Positions 15,899 through 22,956 of a stretch of 28,838 nucleotides of DNA are shown piece by piece. A program made the translations under genes and the position numbers. Origin of the DNA: JAHFOW01 sp964370795 (GTDB taxonomy: Bacteria; Planctomycetota; Brocadiia; Brocadiales; Brocadiaceae). Numbering within the stretch: position 1 is the first letter of the stretch; each line of letters opens with the position of its first letter. The notes under the pieces were generated by a model, which saw nothing but the letters and a program-made list of their open reading frames with translations, was not told where the DNA came from and made no database searches. The DNA is taken from NCBI GenBank assembly GCA_964370795.1, contig CAYJME010000014.1, forward strand, positions 1 to 28,838. The letters are read 5' to 3'.

Positions 15899-16372
15899 TT
15901 ACACCACCATACCAATAATAATCCCTTCAAATACTAATTTGCCGTCTACAACCCCCTGGGCATCAAAAATTGCTCTCCGAGAGCGGAGTTCCTTGTTTTT
16001 TGCAATTATTATGAGCTTGTCACCCGGTACCACTTTTCCGCGAAATTTAACTTTATCAATTCCACCGAAGCCAAGGAATCGGTCGTCTTTCATCGTTTGT
16101 TTATAATAATACGTGCACAATTGGGCAGCAGCCTCAAGCATCAAAACCCCTGGCATAAGAGGACGGCCTGGTATATGTCCCCGAACCCAAAATTCTTTAT
16201 CAGAAATGTCCTTATAACCAATAATAATCCCCTGCTCGATGTCAAACTTTAAAATACCCGTTAACTGTTCCATTTCGAACCGGTGAGGGATTACTTCGCG
16301 AATACCTTCGATTCCCACGATTTGTTTATTTAAATCAAGCGTACTGAGATCTATCAATATGTCCTGTGTCAT
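15899..16372 (-). CDS. Second FabZ-like hot-dog dehydratase
   Basis: A 157-residue FabZ-family protein on the opposite strand. It keeps the catalytic His66 in RGHIPGRPLMPGV and Glu80 in LMLEAAAQ, and GDKLIIIAKN matches the usual central strand. Compared with the 5763-6212 copy it has a longer N-terminus and a different loop (GFGGIDKVKFRGKVVPGD). It would dehydrate a 3-hydroxyacyl thioester. Planctomycetes commonly carry several such FabZ/FabA-like genes. It is divergent from the Cys-rich peptide gene and convergent with the HAD gene, so it is probably transcribed alone. Confidence 0.87.
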   Translation of the reverse strand: MTQDILIDLSTLDLNKQIVGIEGIREVIPHRFEMEQLTGILKFDIEQGIIIGYKDISDKEFWVRGHIPGRPLMPGVLMLEAAAQLCTYYYKQTMKDDRFLGFGGIDKVKFRGKVVPGDKLIIIAKNKELRSRRAIFDAQGVVDGKLVFEGIIIGMVV

Positions 16373-16499
16373 ATGCGGTAAAATTCTCTTTTAATAATTG
16401 GTAAAAAAGTTACAATAGCCAATAAAAGTTTGATTTATGGTAATTGCTGACAGCAGGTATGTCAATAAAAATTCAACATACAACGATGTGAAAATATCA

Positions 16500-16528
16500 T
16501 TGACAAATTGAATGGATTTTGATATAAA
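16500..16528 (+). promoter_or_regulatory. Strong sigma70-type promoter for the Cys-rich peptide
   Basis: TTGACA at 16500-16505, a 17-nt spacer and TATAAA at 16523-16528. Transcription would start near 16535, leaving a leader of about 130 nt before ATG 16664. Confidence 0.72.
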
Positions 16529-16663
16529 TTGTAAGTTGTTAATATTTTAGCTATTTATATGTCAGCGTGTAGTTGTTGATACATTACGTAGTACCCGCAG
16601 AGGTTGGTTACTCGTTTCGTTTATTATACCAGAGCACATATTTTTGAAAGGAGATGACTTCCC

Positions 16664-16837
16664 ATGATGAGGTTGCGTATTTCATTAATGGTTTTTGGTG
16701 CACTTATGTTTGGAATCGGTTTAACAAATGTACCAATGCTTGTTAAATCTGCAAACGCCGGTGCTTGTTCTTGCCCGGAAGGCTGTCCATGCAGCCATTG
16801 TTCAGGAAAATCTAAAGATTGTAACTGTAAAAAATAA
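16664..16837 (+). CDS. Secreted Cys-rich metallothionein-like peptide
   Basis: A 57-residue product with ribosome-binding site GAAAGGAGATGA 5' of ATG 16664. The signal peptide is clear (MMRLRISLMVFGALMFGIGL, cleavage near ANA at 30-32). The mature part is about 25 residues with seven cysteines at 35, 37, 41, 43, 46, 53 and 55 and one His at 45 (ACSCPEGCPCSHC ... CNC). CxC pairs and near absence of hydrophobic residues suggest metal binding or a heavily disulfide-bonded peptide, outside the cytoplasm. It has its own promoter and a strong terminator, so it is an independent unit. I recognise no named family. Confidence 0.8.
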   Translation: MMRLRISLMVFGALMFGIGLTNVPMLVKSANAGACSCPEGCPCSHCSGKSKDCNCKK

Positions 16838-16891
16838 ATAATTTATATTTTACTCTTTGTATTTTAAGGTTTTAGTTGGTGGTTTTACATT

Positions 16892-16920
16892 AAAAAGCGC
16901 CTTCATTTAAGGCGCTTTTT
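16892..16920 (+). terminator. Intrinsic terminator of the Cys-rich peptide gene
   Basis: AAAAAGCGCCTT (16892-16903) pairs perfectly with AAGGCGCTTTTT (16909-16920) around a 5-nt loop, ending in a T-run. The A/T ends allow function on both strands. Confidence 0.9.
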
Positions 16921-16967
16921 AATTGTTTATATTGTACAAATTAACATGATTTAAGGAACACAAAGCA

Positions 16968-17402
16968 ATGAGCACTTTTATGGCTAAAAAAGAAGAGGTA
17001 AAGAGGAACTGGTATATTGTTGATGCAAGCGACAAAGTTCTGGGACGGATGTTAACCACCGTTTCAAGAGTCCTTCAGGGAAAGCATAAACCGGAATACA
17101 CCCCCCACGTGGATGTTGGTGACTATGTTATTATTACCAATGCGAGCAAGGTAAAACTTACCGGAAAGAAGATGCAGGAGAAGGTTCACTATTATGTTAC
17201 GGGTTTTCAGGGTGGTTTGAGAAAACGAATGGTGGGTCAGACCCTTCAAACAGCGCCTGAAAAGGTGTTTCACCGTTCAGTGAAGAGAATGTTGCCCAGG
17301 TCAAGGCTGGGAAAAGATATGTTAAGTAAATTAAAGATTTTTGCAGGCACAGAACATCCACATCAAGCACAACAACCTAAAGAATTACTTATTCGGAATT
17401 AA
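16968..17402 (+). CDS. rplM: 50S ribosomal protein L13
   Basis: A 144-residue L13 of normal length. Recognised by NWYIVDASDKVLGRMLTTVSRVLQGKHKPEYTPHVDVGDYVIITNA and the C-terminal VKRMLPRSRLGKDMLSKLKIFAGTEHPHQAQQP. It binds 23S rRNA early in large-subunit assembly. The MSTFMAKKEEV start matches the usual L13 N-terminus, so ATG 16968 is preferred over the ATG at 16980. It ends 15 nt before rpsI, the usual bacterial rplM-rpsI pair. Confidence 0.97.
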   Translation: MSTFMAKKEEVKRNWYIVDASDKVLGRMLTTVSRVLQGKHKPEYTPHVDVGDYVIITNASKVKLTGKKMQEKVHYYVTGFQGGLRKRMVGQTLQTAPEKVFHRSVKRMLPRSRLGKDMLSKLKIFAGTEHPHQAQQPKELLIRN

Positions 17403-17417
17403 TTGAAGGAGAGAAAA

Positions 17418-17816
17418 GTGGCAGAAGAATTACAATATATTTGGGGTACGGGAAGACGTAAAACATCTATCGCTCGGGTAAGAATAAGAAAGGGAACCGG
17501 GAAGATTGTAATAAACGATACAGATATGGATACATATTTCTCCATAGACCGGGACAGGGGTATGGTGCGAGCGCCGATGAAGGCGACCAAGACATTTGGG
17601 GAATTTGATGTATTTGTTAATGTGTGTGGCGGCGGTATAACCGGACAGGCTGGTGCAATATCCCTTGGTATTGCGCGTGCTCTATTAAAGGCCAGTTCAG
17701 CCAATGTTGACACCTTGCGTGATAATGGATTCTTGACAAGAGACAGCAGAATGAAAGAACGTAAGAAATACGGCCAAAAGGGTGCAAGGAAGCAATTCCA
17801 GTGGACAAAGCGTTAA
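17418..17816 (+). CDS. rpsI: 30S ribosomal protein S9
   Basis: A 132-residue S9. GTG 17418 is chosen because AAGGAGAG (17406-17413) precedes it and gives the usual length. GTGRRKTSIARVRI at the N-terminus and KKYGQKGARKQFQWTKR at the C-terminus are diagnostic; the basic tail reaches the P-site tRNA. The final residue is Arg, as in nearly all S9 proteins. Cotranscribed with rplM. Confidence 0.97.
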   Translation: MAEELQYIWGTGRRKTSIARVRIRKGTGKIVINDTDMDTYFSIDRDRGMVRAPMKATKTFGEFDVFVNVCGGGITGQAGAISLGIARALLKASSANVDTLRDNGFLTRDSRMKERKKYGQKGARKQFQWTKR

Positions 17817-17875
17817 TCCGTAATTGTATATTGTTTACATAAATTAGGCCTTCGGTAACTTAAAATAAATGCCAT

Positions 17876-17955
17876 GGTAGGAGCCGTCTCCCGACGGCGA
17901 GGGACGTGCCCACCGACAAGCAAGCTCCGGTCGCCAACAGGAGTTGGCTCCTACC
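17876..17955. repeat. Head-to-head pair of REP-like palindromes (BIME-like)
   Basis: Two 23-nt units in inverted orientation, 17877-17899 (+) and 17932-17954 (-), each starting GTAGGAGCC. The + unit forms stem CCGTC/GACGG around TCCC; the - unit has stem GCCAAC/GTTGGC. The stem bases differ between units but change in compensating pairs, so hairpin structure is conserved. A GTAG head plus hairpin is the hallmark of REP sequences moved by RAYT transposases. Confidence 0.8.
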
Positions 17956-18011
17956 AAAAAATTTGAAATCCCAATACTATGAAAGGATTTTGTACCATGT
18001 ACCGGCTGCAT

Positions 18012-18021
18012 NNNNNNNNNN
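18012..18021. other. Assembly gap (10 N)
   Basis: Ten undetermined bases. The true gap length is unknown. It lies between the REP pair and the end of the epimerase gene, so missing sequence here, possibly more repeats, cannot be excluded. Confidence 0.99.
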
Positions 18022-18061
18022 AAATTCATACATTTCCATGTTCTCTGCGATGTACAAGATT

Positions 18062-18994
18062 CTAAGTCATCCACAATTTTCGATAATATTGGGTTGCCAG
18101 CCTTATCCCTTCTTCAAAGGTAAACTCTGGTTTCCATAAAAGTTCTTTCTGTGCTTTTGTGCTATCCAGGCTTATGTGGTCAATCTCGCCAGGCCGTTTT
18201 GAGCCAAAGATAGGCTCAATATTTGACCCAAGCGCCCTTCTGACGGTATTAAATACCTCTAAATCTGAAATTTGTTTGCCCCATCCCAGATTATAAATCT
18301 CTCCTTTTCCTATGTTACCCATAACAAGCATATTTGCCTTTATAATGTCATCCACATAAACGTAGTCCCTCGTCTTAGAACCATCACCGAATATGGTGGG
18401 ACGTTTATTGTGTAGGATGAGTTCACTGAATATTGCAACTACTCCGGCCTCACCATGGGGAGATTGCCGCGGTCCATAGACATTGGGATACCTTAATACG
18501 GTAAAATTCATATTATATAATTTATAAAAAACATTCAAATAATGTTCTACCGTATGTTTACTCACGCCATATTGACAGAGAGGTTCTATGGGGCACGATT
18601 CTTTAACAGGTATATCCTTTGGTTCGCCATACACAGCCCCCCCTGTCGACACATAAATAAGTTTTTCAACTTCGTACTTTCTTGATAATTCACAGAGATT
18701 CAAAGAACCAAGAATGTTAATCGTTGCGTCATAAACGGGCATTTCCACAGATTTACGCACATTCACATGGGCAGCGTGATGATCCACCATGTCCGGTCTT
18801 TCCTTTTTAAACACATCTTCTAAAGAAGCAGTGTCACAAATATCGACATGATAAAAAGTTGCTCTTGGGTTAATATTTTCTTTGTTTCCCGTTGACAGAT
18901 TATCCACAACAGCGACCTGATGTTTGTCCGCTATCAATCGATCTACCAGATGTGAAGCAATAAAACCTGCACCACCCGTTACCAGTACCTTCAT
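18062..18994 (-). CDS. NAD-dependent epimerase/dehydratase (UDP-glucose 4-epimerase-like)
   Basis: A 310-residue extended short-chain dehydrogenase. The NAD motif is VTGGAGFIASHLVD at the N-terminus, the catalytic set is Ser/Thr in YVSTGGAVYG and Tyr142-Lys146 in QYGVSKHTVE, and the sugar-nucleotide part has NVYGPRQSPHGEAGVVAIF and TRDYVYVDD. It would act on a nucleotide sugar in the cytoplasm, probably for surface polysaccharide. It is downstream of, and in the same direction as, the CpsB-type phosphatase, with a 184-nt gap holding a palindromic repeat. The exact sugar is not determinable from sequence. Confidence 0.9.
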   Translation of the reverse strand: MKVLVTGGAGFIASHLVDRLIADKHQVAVVDNLSTGNKENINPRATFYHVDICDTASLEDVFKKERPDMVDHHAAHVNVRKSVEMPVYDATINILGSLNLCELSRKYEVEKLIYVSTGGAVYGEPKDIPVKESCPIEPLCQYGVSKHTVEHYLNVFYKLYNMNFTVLRYPNVYGPRQSPHGEAGVVAIFSELILHNKRPTIFGDGSKTRDYVYVDDIIKANMLVMGNIGKGEIYNLGWGKQISDLEVFNTVRRALGSNIEPIFGSKRPGEIDHISLDSTKAQKELLWKPEFTFEEGIRLATQYYRKLWMT

Positions 18995-19067
18995 GTAAAA
19001 ATCCTTTCCGTGTATTTGTATATCAAAATTAGCAACAGTTCAGCCTGTATTCTAAATGGGTGCGAAT

Positions 19068-19139
19068 ACAACCCCCTCGCCCCCTTTTCTAAGGGGGATT
19101 TGCCAAGACCCCTTAATAAAGAGGGATTCAGGGGGTTGT
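19068..19139. repeat. Nested palindromic intergenic repeat
   Basis: Outer 10-bp inverted repeat ACAACCCCCT (19068-19077) / AGGGGGTTGT (19130-19139). Inside is a 7-bp hairpin at 19080-19086/19091-19097 (CCCCCTT / AAGGGGG) and a second run of C/G blocks. This C/G-block type of element is typical of dispersed intergenic repeats in draft genomes of this sort, but copy number cannot be seen here. Confidence 0.8.
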
Positions 19140-19178
19140 CATGTATCTTCACATATACCACGTGAACTATCACCAAAA

Positions 19179-19910
19179 TTACCTGTCAAATAATTTTCCT
19201 TCCAGTATCATTTTTGGATACTCCGATACCATTTTGTGCGCTGTTTCTTCGTCTAAAATATCTGATACAATTTTTACGGCTTGAGAAAGTATTGGTGGCC
19301 TGTTTGCTGGAGAGTGTGCATCAGAGGCCACCACGTGTACCAAATTATTCTTTAACATCCAGAGCACACATTTTTTGGGGGCGCTGCCAAAGCCTCCGGT
19401 AATGCTTTGCGCTGTTACTTGTAAAACTGCCCCCATATCTACAAAACGATGAAGAACTGCCGGATTTTCCTGGATACCATAATTTCTTTCAAGATGGGGC
19501 AATATTGGAGTGAATCCCATCGATTTCAATTTAAAAATAACATGCTCTGTTTCCGTCGGAATCCACTGAAACGAAAATTCTAAAAGTATATACGTTTTAT
19601 TGCCGTTTATGGTTAATATATGGCTTTCTTTTATAATGTTTTCGTTTATCAGACGGTCATTTAAATGTACTTCCGAACCAGGATATATGGTTAAATCCAG
19701 ACCCTCCTGCTGTATCAATTGGTTGAGCGTGTTTACCCTTTCAAGTACCATCTGTGCATTTACATCAAACATGCCGTTTTCAACATGCGGTGTTGCTACG
19801 ATCTTTTTTATTCCATCGTGAACGGCAATTCTGCACATTTCCATGGATTCCTGAACTGTTGTTGGTCCATCATCGAGCGCTGGTAATATGTGAGAATGTA
19901 TATCAATCAT
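19179..19910 (-). CDS. CpsB/YwqE-type PHP-domain tyrosine phosphatase
   Basis: A 243-residue PHP-fold metal-dependent hydrolase. It opens with MIDIHSHILPALDDGP, diagnostic of the CpsB/CapC/YwqE protein-tyrosine-phosphatase family, and keeps further metal ligands: His42 (ATPH), Glu80 in GSEVH, His139 (PHLER), and Asp197 with His199 (SDAH). Family members dephosphorylate bacterial tyrosine kinases that control capsule or exopolysaccharide export. No Wzc-type kinase is in the window. The downstream epimerase and the exosortase locus both fit a polysaccharide-producing envelope. Confidence 0.88.
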   Translation of the reverse strand: MIDIHSHILPALDDGPTTVQESMEMCRIAVHDGIKKIVATPHVENGMFDVNAQMVLERVNTLNQLIQQEGLDLTIYPGSEVHLNDRLINENIIKESHILTINGNKTYILLEFSFQWIPTETEHVIFKLKSMGFTPILPHLERNYGIQENPAVLHRFVDMGAVLQVTAQSITGGFGSAPKKCVLWMLKNNLVHVVASDAHSPANRPPILSQAVKIVSDILDEETAHKMVSEYPKMILEGKLFDR

Positions 19911-19969
19911 GGGTACTCATTATAACACAAAATTATTCAATTAATCAATGTGCATACCATAAATAATCC

Positions 19970-19999
19970 TTGCATATTCTACATAGTGTAGAATATAAT
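19970..19999 (+). promoter_or_regulatory. Promoter of the BlaI/M56/Cus operon
   Basis: TTGCAT at 19970-19975 and TATAAT at 19994-19999 with an 18-nt spacer. Transcription would start at about 20006, only 1-2 nt before ATG 20008, so the first message may be leaderless. Confidence 0.65.
19975..19995. promoter_or_regulatory. BlaI-type operator palindrome
   Basis: Perfect 9-bp inverted repeat TATTCTACA / TGTAGAATA with a 3-nt spacer (TAG). The core TACA...TGTA is the known recognition pattern of BlaI/MecI/CopY repressors. It fills the space between -35 and -10, so bound repressor would block polymerase and autoregulate the operon. Confidence 0.85.
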
Positions 20000-20007
20000 A
20001 TGACATC

Positions 20008-20427
20008 ATGAGAAAACAATTAAAATTCAACTTTAATCCATTCAAGGAAGGGCTTAATCAGGTCATGGGGACACTGGAAAGGGATATTATGGAGGTATTG
20101 TGGAATCACGGAGAATCCTCCGTAAAGGATATCGTGAGCGCCCTTCCTCATGACCGTGACAGTTCATATTCTACGGTAATTACGGTTACCAATCGAATGG
20201 CTGTGAAAGGGCTTTTGAAAAGGAGAATGGTGGGGAAGGCATACGTGTACAAACCTGCGTACAACAGAGAACAATTTTATGAGATCGTCTCTAAAAAAGT
20301 TGTTGAGGGTGTTTCCGCATTTTCCTTTCAAGCTGCGGTGGCGCACTTCGTTGATTGTATGTCACAATTGGAGCCAGACAAATTAGAATATTTTTCAAGG
20401 TTGATTGAATCAAAAAGAAAAAAATAA
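20008..20427 (+). CDS. blaI: BlaI/MecI-family winged-helix repressor
   Basis: A 139-residue repressor. The winged helix at about residues 18-90 includes LNQVMGTLERDIMEVLWNHGESSVKDIV and the recognition helix SSYSTVITVTNRMAVKGLLKRR; the C-terminal dimerisation helices are present. The family binds TACA/TGTA palindromes and is inactivated by proteolysis through an M56 (BlaR1-type) membrane protease, encoded 21 nt downstream. It lacks the C-terminal CxC metal motif of CopY, with only one Cys (FVDCMSQ), so it probably does not sense copper directly. No beta-lactamase is present; the genes behind it encode a metal pump. The symbol denotes the family. Confidence 0.92.
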   Translation: MRKQLKFNFNPFKEGLNQVMGTLERDIMEVLWNHGESSVKDIVSALPHDRDSSYSTVITVTNRMAVKGLLKRRMVGKAYVYKPAYNREQFYEIVSKKVVEGVSAFSFQAAVAHFVDCMSQLEPDKLEYFSRLIESKRKK

Positions 20428-20448
20428 ACCTGAGAGATACGTTTATTT

Positions 20449-21423
20449 ATGGAAAAAAGGCGAATCAAAATACAAAGGGGAAAACCGGAACGATGTTTTG
20501 TATGCATAGTACTTATTAATCTTGTGATTTTGTTCATAGTAATTACAGGGATTATTATGGGCATTCATGATTATATATCCGACACAAAGTTTACCTATCG
20601 ATCTGTCACCTGTTGTGGAAGTATCTGTTTTAAATGTTTTTTTTCCTTTTATACATTTGCGACAATGGCTCCATGGGTTTGCATTTTGGTACTCTTTATT
20701 GGGATATGCAAAGCGGTTCGTAAAACAGTTTCGTTGCTCTCCCTGAATTACAATTTTATTCATTCTCTATCCCCCCTCCCCATTGAATGCCATCCTCAAT
20801 TGAAAAATATTGCAAACAATCTACGTTTTTGTAACCATCTGGTACTCTTAAATAATAGTAAATTACACCATGCTTTTACCCAGGGTCTGTGGAAGCCGAA
20901 GGTCTACATATCGTCGGGCATTTGTTCTTATTTAACAAAAGAGGAGCTTTTGGCCGTGATTCTTCACGAAATGCATCATCAAGAGAGCAAAGATCCATTG
21001 AAACTCTTTTTTATACACATATTTTGTGCCTTCAATTTCTTTCTTCCTGTTAACCAGTATTTGCTAAACAAATTTTCTTCTGCGTCAGAAAAGGCTGCTG
21101 ACGATAGCGCGGTGAGTTTTTCAGGAGAATCCTTAGAACTTGCAAGTGCAATTGTTAAGATATCCAGGTTGAATAATATAACACTGCGGTCTCAAATGAT
21201 ATTTTCTCTCGAAGGACAAAATATAAATATAGAGGAAAGAATGAGAAGATTGCTGGAACCAGAGATTGCTCCCCCCTGCCATGATAAAGTATATGCCTTT
21301 TCTCCCTATTTCTTATCTCTGTGTATTGTTATAACAATTTGTCTGTCTTTATTTAAACCTCTTGCATGGATTCGCATGGCCGATTGTAATACCATGGCAT
21401 GTCATATAAATACGTGTAGATAA
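20449..21423 (+). CDS. Cys-rich M56 (BlaR1-like) membrane metalloprotease sensor
   Basis: A 324-residue integral membrane protein with an M56/M48 zinc-protease site: HEMHH (His173, Glu174, His177) and the third ligand Glu214 in SASEKAADD. Hydrophobic segments lie at about 18-38, 72-90, 185-205 and 288-306. BlaR1 proteins cut the BlaI repressor on sensing ligand through a penicillin-binding domain after the last membrane helix. Here that domain is absent and only an 18-residue tail with Cys313, Cys318 and Cys323 remains. The protein has 18 cysteines, including CCX3CX2C at 55-63 in the first predicted extracytoplasmic loop. With a metal pump downstream, direct metal sensing is plausible. Confidence 0.87.
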   Translation: MEKRRIKIQRGKPERCFVCIVLINLVILFIVITGIIMGIHDYISDTKFTYRSVTCCGSICFKCFFSFYTFATMAPWVCILVLFIGICKAVRKTVSLLSLNYNFIHSLSPLPIECHPQLKNIANNLRFCNHLVLLNNSKLHHAFTQGLWKPKVYISSGICSYLTKEELLAVILHEMHHQESKDPLKLFFIHIFCAFNFFLPVNQYLLNKFSSASEKAADDSAVSFSGESLELASAIVKISRLNNITLRSQMIFSLEGQNINIEERMRRLLEPEIAPPCHDKVYAFSPYFLSLCIVITICLSLFKPLAWIRMADCNTMACHINTCR

Positions 21424-21450
21424 TCATTGATGAACGAAGGGAGTTCTAGT

Positions 21451-22782
21451 ATGTACGAAATATTAAAACGATCAATACTCCTGTCCCTCTTCCTCATTAT
21501 TCCTTTTAAAATTGTTACAGCCCGTGAAAAAGATGACACTGCTTCTCATAAGCCACCAAATAGTAAAACAACTGTTCTTGAGGTGGATGCAACAAATGCC
21601 CCCTTAGATGTAAAATGGCTGGTACAGGAAGCCATAGAACATAATCCAGAGATTATAGCTGCCCAAAAACGCTTAAATGCCGCAAAGGCAAAGATTCCGC
21701 AGGCAAAATCATTAGACGATCCTTCCCTACGTGTCGGTTCTTTCGATATGTCTAACAGCCCAATCAATATCGAAGGTAAAACCGATATGCTCCAACAGCG
21801 CTTTGGTGTGTCACAGAAAATACCCTTTCCTGGAAAACTGCGTCTCCGGGGTGAAGTAGCCATAGAGGAGTATAACATGACAGAAAAAGAATTGCGGTCT
21901 AAAATACAAGAAATTACCGCCATCGTAAAATCCGCCTTTTATGAACTCTGTTATACCAATAATGCTGTTGATATTACTCAGGAAAATCGAGACCTGCTCC
22001 AAAAATTTGCTAAAATTGCAGAAACAAAGTATTCTGTCGGCAAGGCTACGCAGAGAGATGTTTTGGCAGCGCAGGTCGAGGTATCCACCTTGGCGAATAA
22101 CCTCATTGTTTTAAACAGAGAAAAGGAATCCACTATTGCCCGGTTAAATATATTATTAGACAGACCTACAAACGCCCCGATAGGGAAACCACGACTATTT
22201 GAAAAACATACCCTCGATTTGACAATAACTGAACTGGAAGACCTTGCTGTTAAAAATCGACCAGAATTGAAAAAATTTGATCATGCTGTTAAGAGGGATG
22301 AAGCGGATTTAAAGCTTTCAAAAAAGGACTATTACTTTGCAGACTTTGAGCCAATGGTGGAGTATATGCAAGAGAACGGAAATCCCGATACATGGGCAAC
22401 CGCAATTACTATTAACGTTCCCTGGTTATGGTCAAAAAATCGGTTAAAGGTTAAGGAATCAAAGGAAAATCTTGATGCAGCCAAATCAGACTATCGCTTT
22501 GTCAACAATAAGACTTTCTTTGAGATCAAGGATTTTTTAGTCAAGATACAATCATCTGAAAGCACCATAAATCTTTTCAAAACAGGTATTATTCCTCAGG
22601 CCGAACAATCGTTAAAGTCGGCGCGTATTGGATACGAGACAGATAGAGTTGATTTTCTTACCCTTATTGATAGCCAAAGAGTTCTCTTAAATTCAAGACT
22701 ATTGTACTATAGGGCTCTGATTGATTTTGAACAAAACCTGGCTAATATGGAAAGAGCTGTGGGTATGCAATTGACTCAATAA
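21451..22782 (+). CDS. cusC: CusC/TolC-like outer-membrane efflux channel
   Basis: A 443-residue outer-membrane factor. ATG 21451 is preferred because GAAGGGAG lies about 7 nt upstream and it gives a clean signal peptide (MYEILKRSILLSLFLIIPF); ATG 21430 is also in frame. The two long helical OEP repeats are recognisable: LVQEAIEHNPEIIAAQKRL and LEDLAVKNRPELKKFDHAV, each followed by an EEYN or YRAL-type hairpin. It forms the outer-membrane exit of a tripartite RND pump with the CusB- and CusA-like proteins downstream. The symbol denotes family role. No N-terminal lipoprotein Cys is seen. Confidence 0.88.
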   Translation: MYEILKRSILLSLFLIIPFKIVTAREKDDTASHKPPNSKTTVLEVDATNAPLDVKWLVQEAIEHNPEIIAAQKRLNAAKAKIPQAKSLDDPSLRVGSFDMSNSPINIEGKTDMLQQRFGVSQKIPFPGKLRLRGEVAIEEYNMTEKELRSKIQEITAIVKSAFYELCYTNNAVDITQENRDLLQKFAKIAETKYSVGKATQRDVLAAQVEVSTLANNLIVLNREKESTIARLNILLDRPTNAPIGKPRLFEKHTLDLTITELEDLAVKNRPELKKFDHAVKRDEADLKLSKKDYYFADFEPMVEYMQENGNPDTWATAITINVPWLWSKNRLKVKESKENLDAAKSDYRFVNNKTFFEIKDFLVKIQSSESTINLFKTGIIPQAEQSLKSARIGYETDRVDFLTLIDSQRVLLNSRLLYYRALIDFEQNLANMERAVGMQLTQ

Positions 22783-22913
22783 AACGATAATCACAATTCG
22801 ACCATGAGCCATAAATTTACATACATGAACATGAAAACAAGTTCTCCTTACACATTACAAATGGGGTGCTCTATGTCATTTAAACAACTTCTTTACAAGT
22901 ACAGAAATTTCAA

Positions 22914-22942
22914 TGTGGTGCGAAGCGCCACTTCGCACTACA
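22914..22942. repeat. REP-like hairpin between cusC and cusB
   Basis: Arms 22914-22925 and 22931-22942 form a 12-bp stem with one G-U pair around a 5-nt loop (core GTGCGAAG / CTTCGCAC). Read on the minus strand the arm begins TGTAG, like the hairpin at 2887. It lies just before the preferred cusB start. Confidence 0.75.
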
Positions 22943-22956
22943 TAAAAAGTAGCCGA

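Noticed and set aside
15861..16106. 81-codon plus-strand frame
   Set aside because: It is the reverse-strand shadow of the second FabZ-like gene, whose catalytic motifs are clear.
17844..18139. Open frames across the 10-N gap on both strands
   Set aside because: They run through undetermined bases and the REP-like palindromes, and show no recognisable protein pattern.
20008..20427. CopY-type copper repressor
   Set aside because: The DNA-binding part and operator fit the wider BlaI/CopY family, but the C-terminal CxC...CxC metal motif of CopY is missing and an M56 protease gene follows, so the BlaI type is preferred.
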